A stretch of 64,000 bases of DNA from Humitalea rosea (lineage in GTDB: Bacteria > Pseudomonadota > Alphaproteobacteria > Acetobacterales > Acetobacteraceae), in NCBI RefSeq assembly GCF_003253705.1, contig NZ_QKYU01000008.1, forward strand, positions 62,001 to 126,000. Direction: 5' to 3'. Within the stretch, counting starts at the first letter, position 1, and the number at the start of each line of letters is the position of its first letter. The notes beneath the pieces are model-generated. The model made no database searches. It saw nothing but the letters and a program-made list of their open reading frames with translations, and was not told the DNA's origin. The position numbers and the translations under genes are program-made. This document shows, piece by piece, positions 9,045 to 17,840 of this stretch.

Positions 9045-9907
9045 GCTCGCTGACCAATACCCGCGCCCATCTCGTCGAACGCGCGGTCGAGGCGCTCGGC
9101 GCCGGCAGCGCCTCCCCGAAGGCGCCGCCGGTCCAGCGCCCGGTCGCGCCACCGCCCGCGCCCGTGGAGGCGCCGCCCCCCCCCTGCATCACCCTGGCGA
9201 CGCTGCGGGACGCGGGCATGATAACGGCGCCCGATGGCCCGAACCGCAGCCGCGTGCTGGAGGAGCTGGCGATCGTGCAGCACCAGGTGCTGCGTTGCAT
9301 CCAGGACGCACCGCTGACCCCACGCAGCCGGATCGTGCTGATCACCAGCGCCCTGCCGCATGAGGGCAAGACCTTCATCGCGCTGAACCTCGCCGCCAGC
9401 ATTGCCGCCAGCGGCGCCCGCCGGGTCGTGCTGGTCGATGCCGACGGCAAGGCGGGCGGGATCAGCCATGCGCTTGGCGTGGCGAACGCGCCGGGGCTTC
9501 GGCATGTGCCGATGGACCCTGCCGGCCGCGCCGCGCCGCCGCCGGTCGCGACGGCGCTGGAACGCCTTGTGTTCATGCCCTATGGGCGGGCGGCCGGCTC
9601 CGAGGTGCCGTCGGGCAATACGATGGCGACGGCCATCCTGCGGCTGGCGAGCATCATGCCCGACCACGTCATCATCCTCGATTCGCCGCCAAGTCTTTCC
9701 ACGAGCGATTCAAGTGCCCTCGCCCTGGTTGCCGGGCAGGTCGTTCTGGTTGTCAATGCAGAACGTACCCAACGCAACGAGGTAGAGGCCGCCCTGGACA
9801 TGCTGGAAGCCTGCCCAAACCTTCAGCTGCTGCTCAATCGAGTCCGGCTGACCGCCAACGACACCTTCGGCGCCTATGGCGACTACGGCGTTCCCGATGC
9901 GGTTTGA
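9041..9907 (+). CDS. XrtA-locus tyrosine autokinase (BY-kinase)
   Basis: A 288-residue cytoplasmic P-loop kinase of the BY-kinase/MinD superfamily. Walker A is SALPHEGKT (103-111), Walker A' is LVDAD (131-135) and Walker B is IILDSPP with D214. About 55 N-terminal residues are proline-rich and low in complexity. The family autophosphorylates on a C-terminal tyrosine cluster and controls polymerisation through the Wzz-like partner encoded just upstream (ATGA overlap). Here the C-terminus is short and has only two tyrosines (GAYGDYG), so the usual cluster is weak. The following barrel gene probably starts inside its last codons. Confidence 0.85.
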   Translation: MSSLTNTRAHLVERAVEALGAGSASPKAPPVQRPVAPPPAPVEAPPPPCITLATLRDAGMITAPDGPNRSRVLEELAIVQHQVLRCIQDAPLTPRSRIVLITSALPHEGKTFIALNLAASIAASGARRVVLVDADGKAGGISHALGVANAPGLRHVPMDPAGRAAPPPVATALERLVFMPYGRAAGSEVPSGNTMATAILRLASIMPDHVIILDSPPSLSTSDSSALALVAGQVVLVVNAERTQRNEVEAALDMLEACPNLQLLLNRVRLTANDTFGAYGDYGVPDAV

Positions 9908-11600
9908 TACTCCCGCCCTGCGCGGCGCGGTCATCGGCGTGGCGCTCACCGTTGGCGGCAACGCCCGCGCGGAGCCACCGCCCCTGCCGATCCGCGCCGC
10001 CCCCGCCCTGCCGGCCACCGCGCCCGCATCGGGCGACAGCACTGGCCTGCCCTGGAGCGATGCGCCCGCCCGCGTCGGCGGCACAGGCGATCTCGGGGAT
10101 TCGGGGGTGCGGCTCGGCACCCTCGGCTTCCCCTATACCGCCGTAGCACCTCCGCCGGGCCTCTCGGCCGAGGGCTGGAGCCTGACCCCAAGCATCGCGG
10201 CCCAGGTGCTGGCGACGGACAATGTCGATCTGACGGTGCGCGACCGACGCTCGGAGCTGATCACCACCTTCACCCCGGGGCTGCTGCTGTCGCTGGATAC
10301 CGCGCGGGTGCAGGGCATCGCGAATTACGCGCCCAACCTCACCTTCTATGGCTCCGACAGCGATCAGAACCGGATCGACCACCGCTTCAACGGGCAGTTC
10401 CTCGCGACATTGGTGCCCGATGCGCTGTTCCTCGACCTGCGCGGCGCCGCGGCGGTGCAGGCGGTCAGCGGCGGCTATGCCCCCGAAGGCTCGCCGGCGG
10501 TCAATCGCAACGACCAGGTGCAGACGACCAGCTTCCAGCTCTCGCCCTATTTCGTGCATCGCTTCGGTGGCATCGGGACGATGCAGCTCGGCTACGCCTT
10601 GCAGCATGTCACGCAGGACTCCAACGGCACCGGCAGCGGCGCGCTCACGCCCACGGGCCAGCGCTTCTTTTCAGACCAGGACTTCACCGCGCATGAGGTC
10701 TATGCGATCGGGCGCACGGGGGAGGAGTTCGGTCGCCTGGCGCTGGAGAGCCGTATCAGCTCCACCGAATACGATGGCACCGGCATCCTGGATGGCGCCT
10801 ATCGCCGTATCGCGACGGTCGAGACCCGTTACGTCATCATCCGCCCGGTCGCCGCGCTGGTCGAGGTCGGCTACGAACAGCAGCGCTACAACGGCACCCC
10901 GCCCGTGGACATCAACGAGCCGGTCTGGTCGGTCGGTGCACGGCTGACGCTATCGCCCGAAAGCCGGATCACCGCCAAGTTCGGCCATCACGACGGCTTC
11001 GATTCCGCGGTGCTGGATGCGGTGGTGGCGCTCGGCGGACGGACCACGCTCTACGCCAATTATGCCGAGCGGCTGACCACCAGCGCGCAGCGCGCCGCGG
11101 ATCTGCTGTCCACCACCACCCTGGACCCGCTGGGCAATCCCATCGACATCGCCACCGGCGCCCCGGTGGCACAGCCCTTCGCCAATTCCTTCATGGGCGC
11201 GCAAAGCAGCCTGATGCGGATCCGGCGCGGCTCGGTCTCGATCAGCCAGATCTGGCCGCGCGATATCTTCACCCTGAGCCTGTCGCGGGAGGAGCGGCGT
11301 CCGGTCTCGGTCGAGACCGGCACCACCGCCTTCAGCCAGACCGGCAATTCGGGCAGCCTGACCTGGTCGCATGCGCTGACCGAAGCGACCACCGCCATCG
11401 GCTATGGGCAATACGGGACCTTCGATTCCCCGGGCCGCGGCAGCGGCAATGTCTTCACGGTCAGCGCCTCGCTCGCGACGGAATTGGCACCGGGGTTGAG
11501 CGGCGTGCTGACCTACATGATGACCAATCGCGGCGATGACATCGCGTCCGGCCGCGCGGTGCAGAACGTCGTTCTCGTTGGCTTGCGCCAGACCTTCTAG
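9897..11600 (+). CDS. XrtA-system outer-membrane beta-barrel protein
   Basis: A 567-residue protein with a signal peptide (MRFDTPALRG to GGNARA) followed by a proline-rich segment, then a long region of alternating short beta strands. Examples are QVLATDNVDLTVRDRRSEL and MQLGYALQHVTQDSN; it ends with the aromatic C-terminal residue typical of barrels (VLVGLRQTF). This matches the PEP-CTERM-system-associated outer-membrane family. The role is probably polysaccharide export or anchoring at the outer membrane, but no biochemical activity is known. The start at 9897 gives the best signal peptide; an ATG at 9876 in the same frame would add seven residues. Either start overlaps the kinase gene. No clear ribosome-binding site is visible, which suggests translational coupling. 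Confidence 0.82.
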   Translation: MRFDTPALRGAVIGVALTVGGNARAEPPPLPIRAAPALPATAPASGDSTGLPWSDAPARVGGTGDLGDSGVRLGTLGFPYTAVAPPPGLSAEGWSLTPSIAAQVLATDNVDLTVRDRRSELITTFTPGLLLSLDTARVQGIANYAPNLTFYGSDSDQNRIDHRFNGQFLATLVPDALFLDLRGAAAVQAVSGGYAPEGSPAVNRNDQVQTTSFQLSPYFVHRFGGIGTMQLGYALQHVTQDSNGTGSGALTPTGQRFFSDQDFTAHEVYAIGRTGEEFGRLALESRISSTEYDGTGILDGAYRRIATVETRYVIIRPVAALVEVGYEQQRYNGTPPVDINEPVWSVGARLTLSPESRITAKFGHHDGFDSAVLDAVVALGGRTTLYANYAERLTTSAQRAADLLSTTTLDPLGNPIDIATGAPVAQPFANSFMGAQSSLMRIRRGSVSISQIWPRDIFTLSLSREERRPVSVETGTTAFSQTGNSGSLTWSHALTEATTAIGYGQYGTFDSPGRGSGNVFTVSASLATELAPGLSGVLTYMMTNRGDDIASGRAVQNVVLVGLRQTF

Positions 11601-11610
11601 GGGGCCCGCC

Positions 11611-12576
11611 ATGCAAATGGATTACTACGGTTTCCGCGAGCATCCGTTCCTGATGACGCCGGATGCGCGCCTGTTCTTCGCAAGCGCGGTCCACAGCCGG
11701 GCCTATGCGCATCTCATCTATGGCCTCGCGCAGCGCGAGGGCTTCGTCGTGGTGACCGGCGAGGTCGGGGCCGGAAAGACGACGCTTGTCGAGCGCATCT
11801 GCAACGAACTCGATCCGGACGGCTTCGCCATCGCGCGGATCACCACGACGCAGGTTTCGGGCGACGATGTGCTGCGGATGATCGCCGATGCCTTTGGCGC
11901 GCCCTCCGAGGGCAGCAAATCCGCCGTGCTGCGCGGCGTCACCGCGGCACTGCGGGCAGGCAACCGGCGGTATCTGCTGATCGTGGACGAGGCGCAGGGC
12001 CTGCCCCTCGCGGCGCTCGAGGAATTGCGGATGCTGTCCAATGTCACCGAAGCCGGGCAACCGCCGTTGCAGACCATTCTGCTCGGCCAACCGCAGTTGC
12101 GGCGCACACTCGCCAGCCCCGATCTGGATCAGCTCCGCCAGCGCGTGATCGCCTGCTACCACCTCGGCGGGCTGTCGCGCGAGGACACCCATGCCTATGT
12201 CGAGCACCGGCTGCGCGCGGTCGGCTGGAATGGCTGGCCCTCCTGGGAGGAGGCGGCCCTCGACCTGGTGCATCGCTACAGCGACGGCATTCCCCGCCGC
12301 ATCAACCGCCTCTGTTCGCGGGTGTTGCTCGGTGGCGCGCTGGAGCAATCCGACTGCCTCACCGGGCCGATGGTGGAGGCGACGGCGCAGGAGCTTGAGG
12401 AGGATCTTGGCGGCCCGGCGTTCGCCACGACGCGCGATGCGCCCGCGGTCGATCCCGATCTCATCGACAGCCTCGAACATCGCATCGATGCGCTGGAGCG
12501 GCTGGCCGCACGGCGTGAACGCGTGTTCAGCCGCATGTCCGCGCTCTTCGCCGATAGCGCGGGGGCGCGGCGATGA
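11611..12576 (+). CDS. XrtA-associated AAA ATPase (ExeA/GspA-like)
   Basis: A 321-residue ATPase starting with MDYYGFREHPF, the typical opening of secretion-type AAA proteins. Walker A is GEVGAGKTT (50-57) and Walker B is YLLIVDEAQ (121-128). A sensor-like segment (TILLGQPQLRR) and an arginine-rich helical lid (GIPRRINRLCSRVL) follow. The last 50 residues look like a charged coiled coil (LEHRIDALERLAARRERV). The family is found in nearly every XrtA locus and is thought to power or regulate export or sorting, but its substrate is unknown. AGGGGG lies just before the ATG, and the gene overlaps the deacetylase gene by ATGA. No fused membrane segment is present. Confidence 0.87.
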   Translation: MQMDYYGFREHPFLMTPDARLFFASAVHSRAYAHLIYGLAQREGFVVVTGEVGAGKTTLVERICNELDPDGFAIARITTTQVSGDDVLRMIADAFGAPSEGSKSAVLRGVTAALRAGNRRYLLIVDEAQGLPLAALEELRMLSNVTEAGQPPLQTILLGQPQLRRTLASPDLDQLRQRVIACYHLGGLSREDTHAYVEHRLRAVGWNGWPSWEEAALDLVHRYSDGIPRRINRLCSRVLLGGALEQSDCLTGPMVEATAQELEEDLGGPAFATTRDAPAVDPDLIDSLEHRIDALERLAARRERVFSRMSALFADSAGARR

Positions 12577-13442
12577 TCCGCAATGCGATGAGCGTGGATG
12601 TCGAGGACTGGTTCCAGGTGCAGGCCTTCGCCGGCGTCATCGACCGCGCCGACTGGGACCGGCTTGCCCCGCGCGTCGTCGCCAATACCGACCATGTGCT
12701 GGACCTGTTCGCGGGCGCCGGCGTGCGCGCGACCTTCTTCACGCTTGGCTGGGTGGCGGAGCGTCACCCCTCCCTCATCCGGCGTATCCTCGCCGGCGGG
12801 CACGAACTTGCCAGCCACGGCTATGGGCATGAGCGCGTGGATGTCATCGGCAGCGATGCCTTCCGCGCCGATATCCGCCGCGCGAAGCGGGTGCTGGAGG
12901 ATACCGGCGGCCGCGAGATCCTCGGCTACCGCGCCCCCACCTTTTCCATCGGGCCGGGCATCACGCCCTGGGCGCATCGCGTGCTTGCCGAGGAAGGGTA
13001 TCGTTACAGCTCCTCGGTCTTTCCGATCCGGCACGACCTTTACGGCTCGCCCGATGCGCCGCGTGGTCCGCACCGCCCCTGGCCCGACGGGGTGGTGGAA
13101 TTGCCGATGACGACGCTGCGCAGTTTCGGCCGCAACCTGCCCTGCGCCGGCGGCGGCTGGTTCCGGCTGCTGCCCTATGCGCTGTTCCGCACCGCGCTGC
13201 GGCGGGTGAATGCCACCGAGCCGCATCCCGGCATCTTCTATTTCCACCCCTGGGAAGTGGACCCCGGGCAGCCGCGCATGCATGCCGCGCCGCGGCTGTC
13301 GCGGTTCCGCCATTACACCGGCCTCGCCAGCATGGCGCCGCGGGTCGATCGGCTGCTGCGCGATTTTTCCTGGGGCCGGCTCGACGACGTTCATGCGGCG
13401 GCAATCGGCACGCCGCCGTCCCTCGCCGCACGCGCGGCCTAG
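12573..13442 (+). CDS. XrtA-locus polysaccharide deacetylase (NodB homology)
   Basis: A 289-residue carbohydrate esterase family 4 protein with the DUF3473 tail typical of XrtA loci. Motif 1 is MSVDVEDWFQV (catalytic and metal Asp residues at 9-12), motif 2 is ASHGYGHERVD (metal-binding histidines), and YRAPTFSI and YFHPWEVDP form the later motifs. There is no signal peptide, as is normal for this subfamily. It would remove N- or O-acetyl groups from the polysaccharide or its lipid-linked precursor. It shares ATGA with the upstream ATPase gene and is followed after ten bases by the FemAB-like gene. Confidence 0.9.
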   Translation: MIRNAMSVDVEDWFQVQAFAGVIDRADWDRLAPRVVANTDHVLDLFAGAGVRATFFTLGWVAERHPSLIRRILAGGHELASHGYGHERVDVIGSDAFRADIRRAKRVLEDTGGREILGYRAPTFSIGPGITPWAHRVLAEEGYRYSSSVFPIRHDLYGSPDAPRGPHRPWPDGVVELPMTTLRSFGRNLPCAGGGWFRLLPYALFRTALRRVNATEPHPGIFYFHPWEVDPGQPRMHAAPRLSRFRHYTGLASMAPRVDRLLRDFSWGRLDDVHAAAIGTPPSLAARAA

Positions 13443-13452
13443 GAGAAGCCAG

Positions 13453-14487
13453 ATGGCCGTGCGCATCCGCGAATGGGAGCCGTCCGCCGGCAAGGCCTGG
13501 GATGCCTTTGTGCAGGCAACGCCGGAGGCCACCTTCTTCCACCTCGCCCCCTGGCGCCGGGTGATCGAGGAAGCCTTCGGCCACGCCACGCATTACGCCT
13601 TCGCCGAACAGGATGGCGCCATCGTCGGCGTGCTGCCGCTGGCGCGCATGCGCACCCGGCTGTTCGGCGACATGCTGATCTCCACCCCCTTCTGCGTCTA
13701 TGGCGGCCCCGTCGCCGTCACGCCGGAAGCAGCCGAGGCGCTGGAGGCGCATGCGCGCCGGCTGATGCATCGCATCGGTGCGCCGAGCCTGGAGTTCCGC
13801 CGCCTGCATGCGGCCGATCCTGGCTGGCCGGAGCGGCCCGCCCTCTACAACACCTTCCGCAAGCCCATCACCGGCGATGGGGAGACCGACATGAAGGCGA
13901 TCCCGCGCAAACAGCGGGCGATGGTGCGCAAGGGCATCCAGAACGGCCTCACCTCCGTCAGCGACGGCGATACTGACCGGCTGCATCGCATCTATGCCGA
14001 GAGCGTCAGGAACCTTGGCACCCCCGTCTTCTCCCGCCGCTATTTCCGCCTGCTCGGCGAGGCCTTCCCCGGCGCGCATGACGTGGTCACGGTGCTGCAC
14101 GAGGATCGCCCGGTCGCGGCCGTCCTGAACTTCCATTTCCGCGATGAGGTGCTGCCCTATTACGGCGGCGGCACACGCGAGGCGCGGGCGGTGGCCGGCA
14201 ACGACTTCATGTACTGGGAGGTCATGCGCCGCGCCGGCAGCGAACGCGGCGCGCGGATGTTCGATTTCGGCCGCAGCAAGTCGGGCACCGGCGCCTTCGA
14301 CTTCAAGCGGAACTGGGGTTTTGTGCCGCAGCCGCTGCACTACTGCTACCAGCTCGCCAAGGGCGCGCGGCTGCCGGAACACAATCCGACCAATCCGAAA
14401 TACCGGCTGATGATCGCCGCCTGGCGCCGCTTGCCGCTGCCGCTCGCCAAGCTGCTCGGACCGCCGATCGTGCGTGGGCTGGGTTGA
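13453..14487 (+). CDS. FemAB-like GNAT acyltransferase of the XrtA locus
   Basis: A 344-residue protein of the FemAB/GNAT fold. The N-terminal half has the pattern WDAFVQATPEATFFHLAPW typical of XrtA-locus FemAB proteins. The C-terminal half has a GNAT-like core (AAVLNFHFRDEVLPYYGGG) and ends with FDFGRSKSGTGAFDFKRNW, a strongly conserved family signature. FemAB relatives transfer an amino acid from aminoacyl-tRNA to a peptide or glycan precursor. Whether this one modifies the polysaccharide is not known. The start has AGGAGA about seven bases upstream. The stop overlaps a TTG upstream of the likely start of the next gene. Confidence 0.87.
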   Translation: MAVRIREWEPSAGKAWDAFVQATPEATFFHLAPWRRVIEEAFGHATHYAFAEQDGAIVGVLPLARMRTRLFGDMLISTPFCVYGGPVAVTPEAAEALEAHARRLMHRIGAPSLEFRRLHAADPGWPERPALYNTFRKPITGDGETDMKAIPRKQRAMVRKGIQNGLTSVSDGDTDRLHRIYAESVRNLGTPVFSRRYFRLLGEAFPGAHDVVTVLHEDRPVAAVLNFHFRDEVLPYYGGGTREARAVAGNDFMYWEVMRRAGSERGARMFDFGRSKSGTGAFDFKRNWGFVPQPLHYCYQLAKGARLPEHNPTNPKYRLMIAAWRRLPLPLAKLLGPPIVRGLG

Positions 14488-14492
14488 GCGCG

Positions 14493-15746
14493 ATGGGCCG
14501 CCGCCTGCTCTTCCTCTGCCACCGGATCCCCTTCCCGCCTGACAAGGGCGACAAGATCCGCGCCTGGCACATGCTGGAGCATCTCGCCAAGAGCTGGGAG
14601 GTCGAGCTCGGCTGCCTTGTCGATGATCCCGCCGATCTCGACCATGCCGCGACGCTGCGCGCCACCTGTGCCGCGGTCGAGGCCCACACCACCGGCAACC
14701 GCGCCCAGGCGGCGGGGCGGGCGCTGCTCCGCGCTCGGCCGGGGCTGCCGCTGACCCTCGGCTGGTTCCACGCGCCACGGCTGCGGGACTGGGTCGCGCG
14801 CGGCCTTGCCGCCGGGCGCTACGATGCGGTCTTCGCCTATTCCTCGGCGATGGCGCCTTATGTGATGGGCGCGCGGACGCCCGGGGCCCCGCCGCGCCGC
14901 GTGCTGGATCTGGTCGATGTGGATTCGGAAAAATGGCTCGCCTATGCCGCCGGTGCGCGGGGCCCGATGCGGCAGGTCTGGGCGCGCGAGGCGCGCACGC
15001 TGCTCGCCTTCGAACGCCGCGCCGTCGCGGCCTTCGACCGCTCCATCCTGGTCTCGCGGCAGGAGCGGCAGCGCTTCGTCGAGCTGGCGCCGGAAGCCGC
15101 ACCCCGCCTCGACTGGGTGGACAATGGCGTCGATCTGGCGCGCTTCGATGCCACGCGGCGCCATCCCAACCCCTATGCCGGCGGCCCGCCCGCGCTGGTC
15201 TTCACCGGCACCATGGACTACCGCCCGAACATCGAGGCGGTGTCGTGGTTCGCGCGCGAGGTGATGCCGGCCTTGCAGACCCAACGGGTCGCGCCGGTCT
15301 TTCACATCGTGGGCGCCAACCCGACCGAGGCGGTGCGTGCGCTGGCGCGGTTGCCGGGGGTCTATGTCAGCGGATCGGTCGCGGACACGCGGCCCTATAT
15401 CGCCCATGCGACCGCCGCGGTGGCGCCGCTGCGCATCGCCCGCGGCATCCAGAACAAGGTGCTGGAGGCCATGGCGCTCGGCGTGCCGGTCATCGCCTCG
15501 CCCGAGGCCTTCGAGGGGGTGCGCGCCCTGCCCGGCCGCGACCTGCTGGTCGCGGAAGGTGTCGCCGAGACCGTCCACGCGGTGATGGCGGTGGTCGGCG
15601 GCGCGCATCCCGGCCTGGGCGCCGCGGGCCGCGCCGCCGTCGCGCGCGGCCATGACTGGGCGGTGACCCTGCGCCGCCTGGACCCGCTGCTGGGCCCGGG
15701 CACGGCCGCCCGAATGGATGCGGGGCTGGCGGAGGCCACGGCGTGA
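14493..15746 (+). CDS. glycosyltransferase family 1/4, XrtA-locus type
   Basis: A 417-residue GT-B glycosyltransferase. It starts MGRRLLFLCHRIPFPPDKGDKIRAW, where HRIPFPPDKGDKIR is the opening of the PEP-CTERM-associated sugar transferase family. The C-terminal Rossmann half carries ALVFTGTMDYRPN, FHIVGANPT, ISG-like VSGSVADTRPYI and the donor-site region APLRIARGIQNKVLEAMALG. It would add a sugar to the lipid-linked repeat unit on the cytoplasmic side. The ATG at 14493 is preferred for the family N-terminus; a TTG at 14484 overlapping the previous stop is also possible. It overlaps the exosortase start by GTGA. Confidence 0.87.
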   Translation: MGRRLLFLCHRIPFPPDKGDKIRAWHMLEHLAKSWEVELGCLVDDPADLDHAATLRATCAAVEAHTTGNRAQAAGRALLRARPGLPLTLGWFHAPRLRDWVARGLAAGRYDAVFAYSSAMAPYVMGARTPGAPPRRVLDLVDVDSEKWLAYAAGARGPMRQVWAREARTLLAFERRAVAAFDRSILVSRQERQRFVELAPEAAPRLDWVDNGVDLARFDATRRHPNPYAGGPPALVFTGTMDYRPNIEAVSWFAREVMPALQTQRVAPVFHIVGANPTEAVRALARLPGVYVSGSVADTRPYIAHATAAVAPLRIARGIQNKVLEAMALGVPVIASPEAFEGVRALPGRDLLVAEGVAETVHAVMAVVGGAHPGLGAAGRAAVARGHDWAVTLRRLDPLLGPGTAARMDAGLAEATA

Positions 15747-17230
15747 CCATCGCCGCGACTTTGTCCATGCCCACGGCGCAGCGCCGGGCCTGGACGCCGG
15801 CGCTGCTGCTGCTGGGCGCGGGGCTCGGGCTGTTCGGCGCGGCTTTCGCGGAGGAGGTCGGCGCGGCGATCGACACCTGGGAACGCTCCACCGCCTACAA
15901 TCATTGCTGGCTGGTGCTGCCGGTCGCGATCTGGCTGGGCTGGACCCGCCTGGGCCGGCTGGCGGGGCTGCGGCCCGCGCCCTCGGCGCTGCTCGCGCTG
16001 CTGGCGATCGGCCCCGCCTGCGCCTGGCTGGCGGCGGAGCGGCTCGGGATCATGGAGGGGCGGCAGCTCGCGGCGCTGGCGCTGGCGGAGGTGCTGGTGT
16101 TGGCCGTGCTCGGCTGGCGCATCTGCCGCGTCCTGGCGGCGCCGCTGGTCTATCTGGTGTTCCTGGTGCCCTTCGGCGCCTTCCTGGTGCCGGCGCTGCA
16201 GCATGTGACCGCGCGGATGATCACGGTCGGGCTGCAGATCTTCGGCATCCCGCATTACGTCGATGACCTCGTCATCGAAATCCCCGCCGGCGTCTTCCTG
16301 GTGGCGGAGGCCTGCGCCGGGCTGCGCTTCTTCATCGCCGCCCTCGCCTTCGGGACGCTCTACGCGCTGGTGATGTTTCGCAGCCCCTGGCGGCGCCTGG
16401 CGGTGCTCGGCCTCGCGCTCGTGGTGCCGGTGCTGGCCAATGGGGCGCGCGCGCTCGGGATCGTGCTGCTCGGGCATCATCTGGGCAGCGCCGAGGCCGC
16501 CGCGGCCGATCATCTGATCTATGGCTGGGCGTTCTTCTCCGTGGTCATCCTGCTGCTGGTGCTGGCGGGGCTGCCGTTCCGCCAGGATGGCGAGGTCGCG
16601 CATCCGCCGCCGCCGCTCCCCCCGGCCGCCCCCCGCGGCGCCACGGCGCTGGCCGCCGCCGCGGGGCTGGCCGCGGCCCTCGGGCTGCTGGCGCCGGGGC
16701 TGATGGCGGCGATGGGGGGCAATGGGGTGGCGCAGGCCACGGCGCTGCCGGCACCGCTGATCGCGCCGGAGGGCTGCGCCACGGCGGCCGGCGGCGGGCT
16801 GCGCTGCGCGGAGACGTCGGTCACCGCCCGCCTGGTGCTGTTCTCCCCCCGCGCCAACTGGTCGGCGGTGGCCGCGGAACGGCGGCGGCTGGCCGGTGAG
16901 GACGACGAGGACGTCACCTTCGGCGTCGCGGATAGCGCGGGCAGCTGGCGCGCAAGGCAGTCCTCCCGCCGCCCCGAGACGGTTGCCGTCGCCTCCTGGC
17001 TCGGGGGGCACATCGCCGGGGACGGGCTGCGGAGCCGGGCGGAGCAAGCCTGGAACAGCCTGAGCGGCGGGGGCGGCCGGCCGGTGGTCGCCCTGGTCAC
17101 GCTGCGGACCGAGGCCGGGGCGGCGGGCGCCGCCGGCCAATTGCGGGACCGGGCGCTCCTGCGGCTGGTGCTGGAGGCGCAGCAGCACGGCCTCGCGCAA
17201 CGCGCCGCACAGCTTTCGCAGCACCAATAG
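15743..17230 (+). CDS. xrtA: exosortase A with C-terminal EpsI-like domain
   Basis: A 495-residue polytopic membrane protein with a GTG start inside the stop of the glycosyltransferase gene. About eight hydrophobic helices fill residues 20-285. The catalytic triad is visible: C191 in VAEACAGLRFF, R236 in LANGARALGI and H257 in DHLIYGW. After a proline-rich linker and one more helix, the periplasmic C-terminus (about 330-495) matches the position of the EpsI/DUF3485 domain fused in XrtA proteins. Exosortase A cleaves and processes proteins ending in a PEP-CTERM tail, probably linking them to the exported glycan. It is the last gene of the arm. None of the other proteins in the window has a proper C-terminal PEP-CTERM signal, so its substrates must lie elsewhere. 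Confidence 0.9.
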   Translation: MTIAATLSMPTAQRRAWTPALLLLGAGLGLFGAAFAEEVGAAIDTWERSTAYNHCWLVLPVAIWLGWTRLGRLAGLRPAPSALLALLAIGPACAWLAAERLGIMEGRQLAALALAEVLVLAVLGWRICRVLAAPLVYLVFLVPFGAFLVPALQHVTARMITVGLQIFGIPHYVDDLVIEIPAGVFLVAEACAGLRFFIAALAFGTLYALVMFRSPWRRLAVLGLALVVPVLANGARALGIVLLGHHLGSAEAAAADHLIYGWAFFSVVILLLVLAGLPFRQDGEVAHPPPPLPPAAPRGATALAAAAGLAAALGLLAPGLMAAMGGNGVAQATALPAPLIAPEGCATAAGGGLRCAETSVTARLVLFSPRANWSAVAAERRRLAGEDDEDVTFGVADSAGSWRARQSSRRPETVAVASWLGGHIAGDGLRSRAEQAWNSLSGGGGRPVVALVTLRTEAGAAGAAGQLRDRALLRLVLEAQQHGLAQRAAQLSQHQ

Positions 17231-17621
17231 GGCCTGCCGATCGCGGGGCTGGCGCGCGGCCGGGCGCCTTGGGGCGGACCCCGCCGCAGAGGTGCGGTGA
17301 CCATGCCCTCTTTCACGCCAGGGCCGGCCCGCTCCGGCGCGAAAACGCGTTTGTGATCCAGGGACGCTCCCGGCGCGTAAACCGCCGCGACGCGCATGAG
17401 GTCGTCGGAGGCAGCGCAGGATCAGTCACCAGGCGACGAAAGCGTGATCGCGCTATCGTTGGGCACGTCACCAATTTACAACATTGTCTTAGAAAAGATC
17501 GGTGCGGCGAGACCGTTCCGCGTCGATCCGCCGCCCGTCGGACATCGATGGCGCAAGCGGACAGGAACATTCACCGTCGCCCGCTCTGGCTCATGCAGGC
17601 GGCGGCGGCTGGTTCCGCTGA

Positions 17622-17649
17622 AAGCAGGTCGGGGGAAGCAGGTCGGGGG
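17622..17649. repeat. two tandem copies of a 14-base repeat
   Basis: AAGCAGGTCGGGGG occurs at 17622-17635 and again immediately at 17636-17649 with no mismatch. It lies in the non-coding region after xrtA. The function is unknown and it may just be a slippage product. Confidence 0.8.
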
Positions 17650-17682
17650 GATGGACGCGCGGGGGCCGGGGCGAGGCCCCGG

Positions 17683-17706
17683 GGGGGCTGCGCAAAGGGA
17701 GCCCCC
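17683..17706. terminator. GC-rich hairpin after xrtA
   Basis: GGGGGCT (17683-17689) pairs with AGCCCCC (17700-17706) around a ten-base loop. There is no T tract on either side, and it lies 450 bases past the xrtA stop, so a terminator role is only possible. Confidence 0.3.
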
Positions 17707-17808
17707 GGACCAATCCGACCAAAGCCAGAGGGAGGATGGGGACGCCGCGCCTCTCGATGACGTGCGTCCCCCTCACCCAGGGCGTGCCAACCTATGGCCG
17801 TATGGTGC

Positions 17809-17830
17809 TTTCGGCCCGCCAAGGCCGAAA
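17809..17830. terminator. hairpin just past the XRE gene stop
   Basis: TTTCGGCC (17809-17816) pairs perfectly with GGCCGAAA (17823-17830) around a six-base loop. It lies about ten bases beyond the stop of the leftward XRE regulator gene, the expected place for its terminator. No strong T tract follows on the minus strand, so this may be a weak or factor-assisted terminator. Confidence 0.45.
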
Positions 17831-17840
17831 TGGGCGCGTG

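Larger units (their letters stand above)
17231..17840. other. intergenic region after xrtA (610 bases)
   Basis: I see no gene I can support here. The reading frames are short, have no ribosome-binding site and no recognisable domain. The stretch contains a 14-base tandem repeat and two hairpins, listed separately. A short less GC-rich patch at about 17465-17500 could be promoter-like, but nothing starts after it. Confidence 0.6.
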
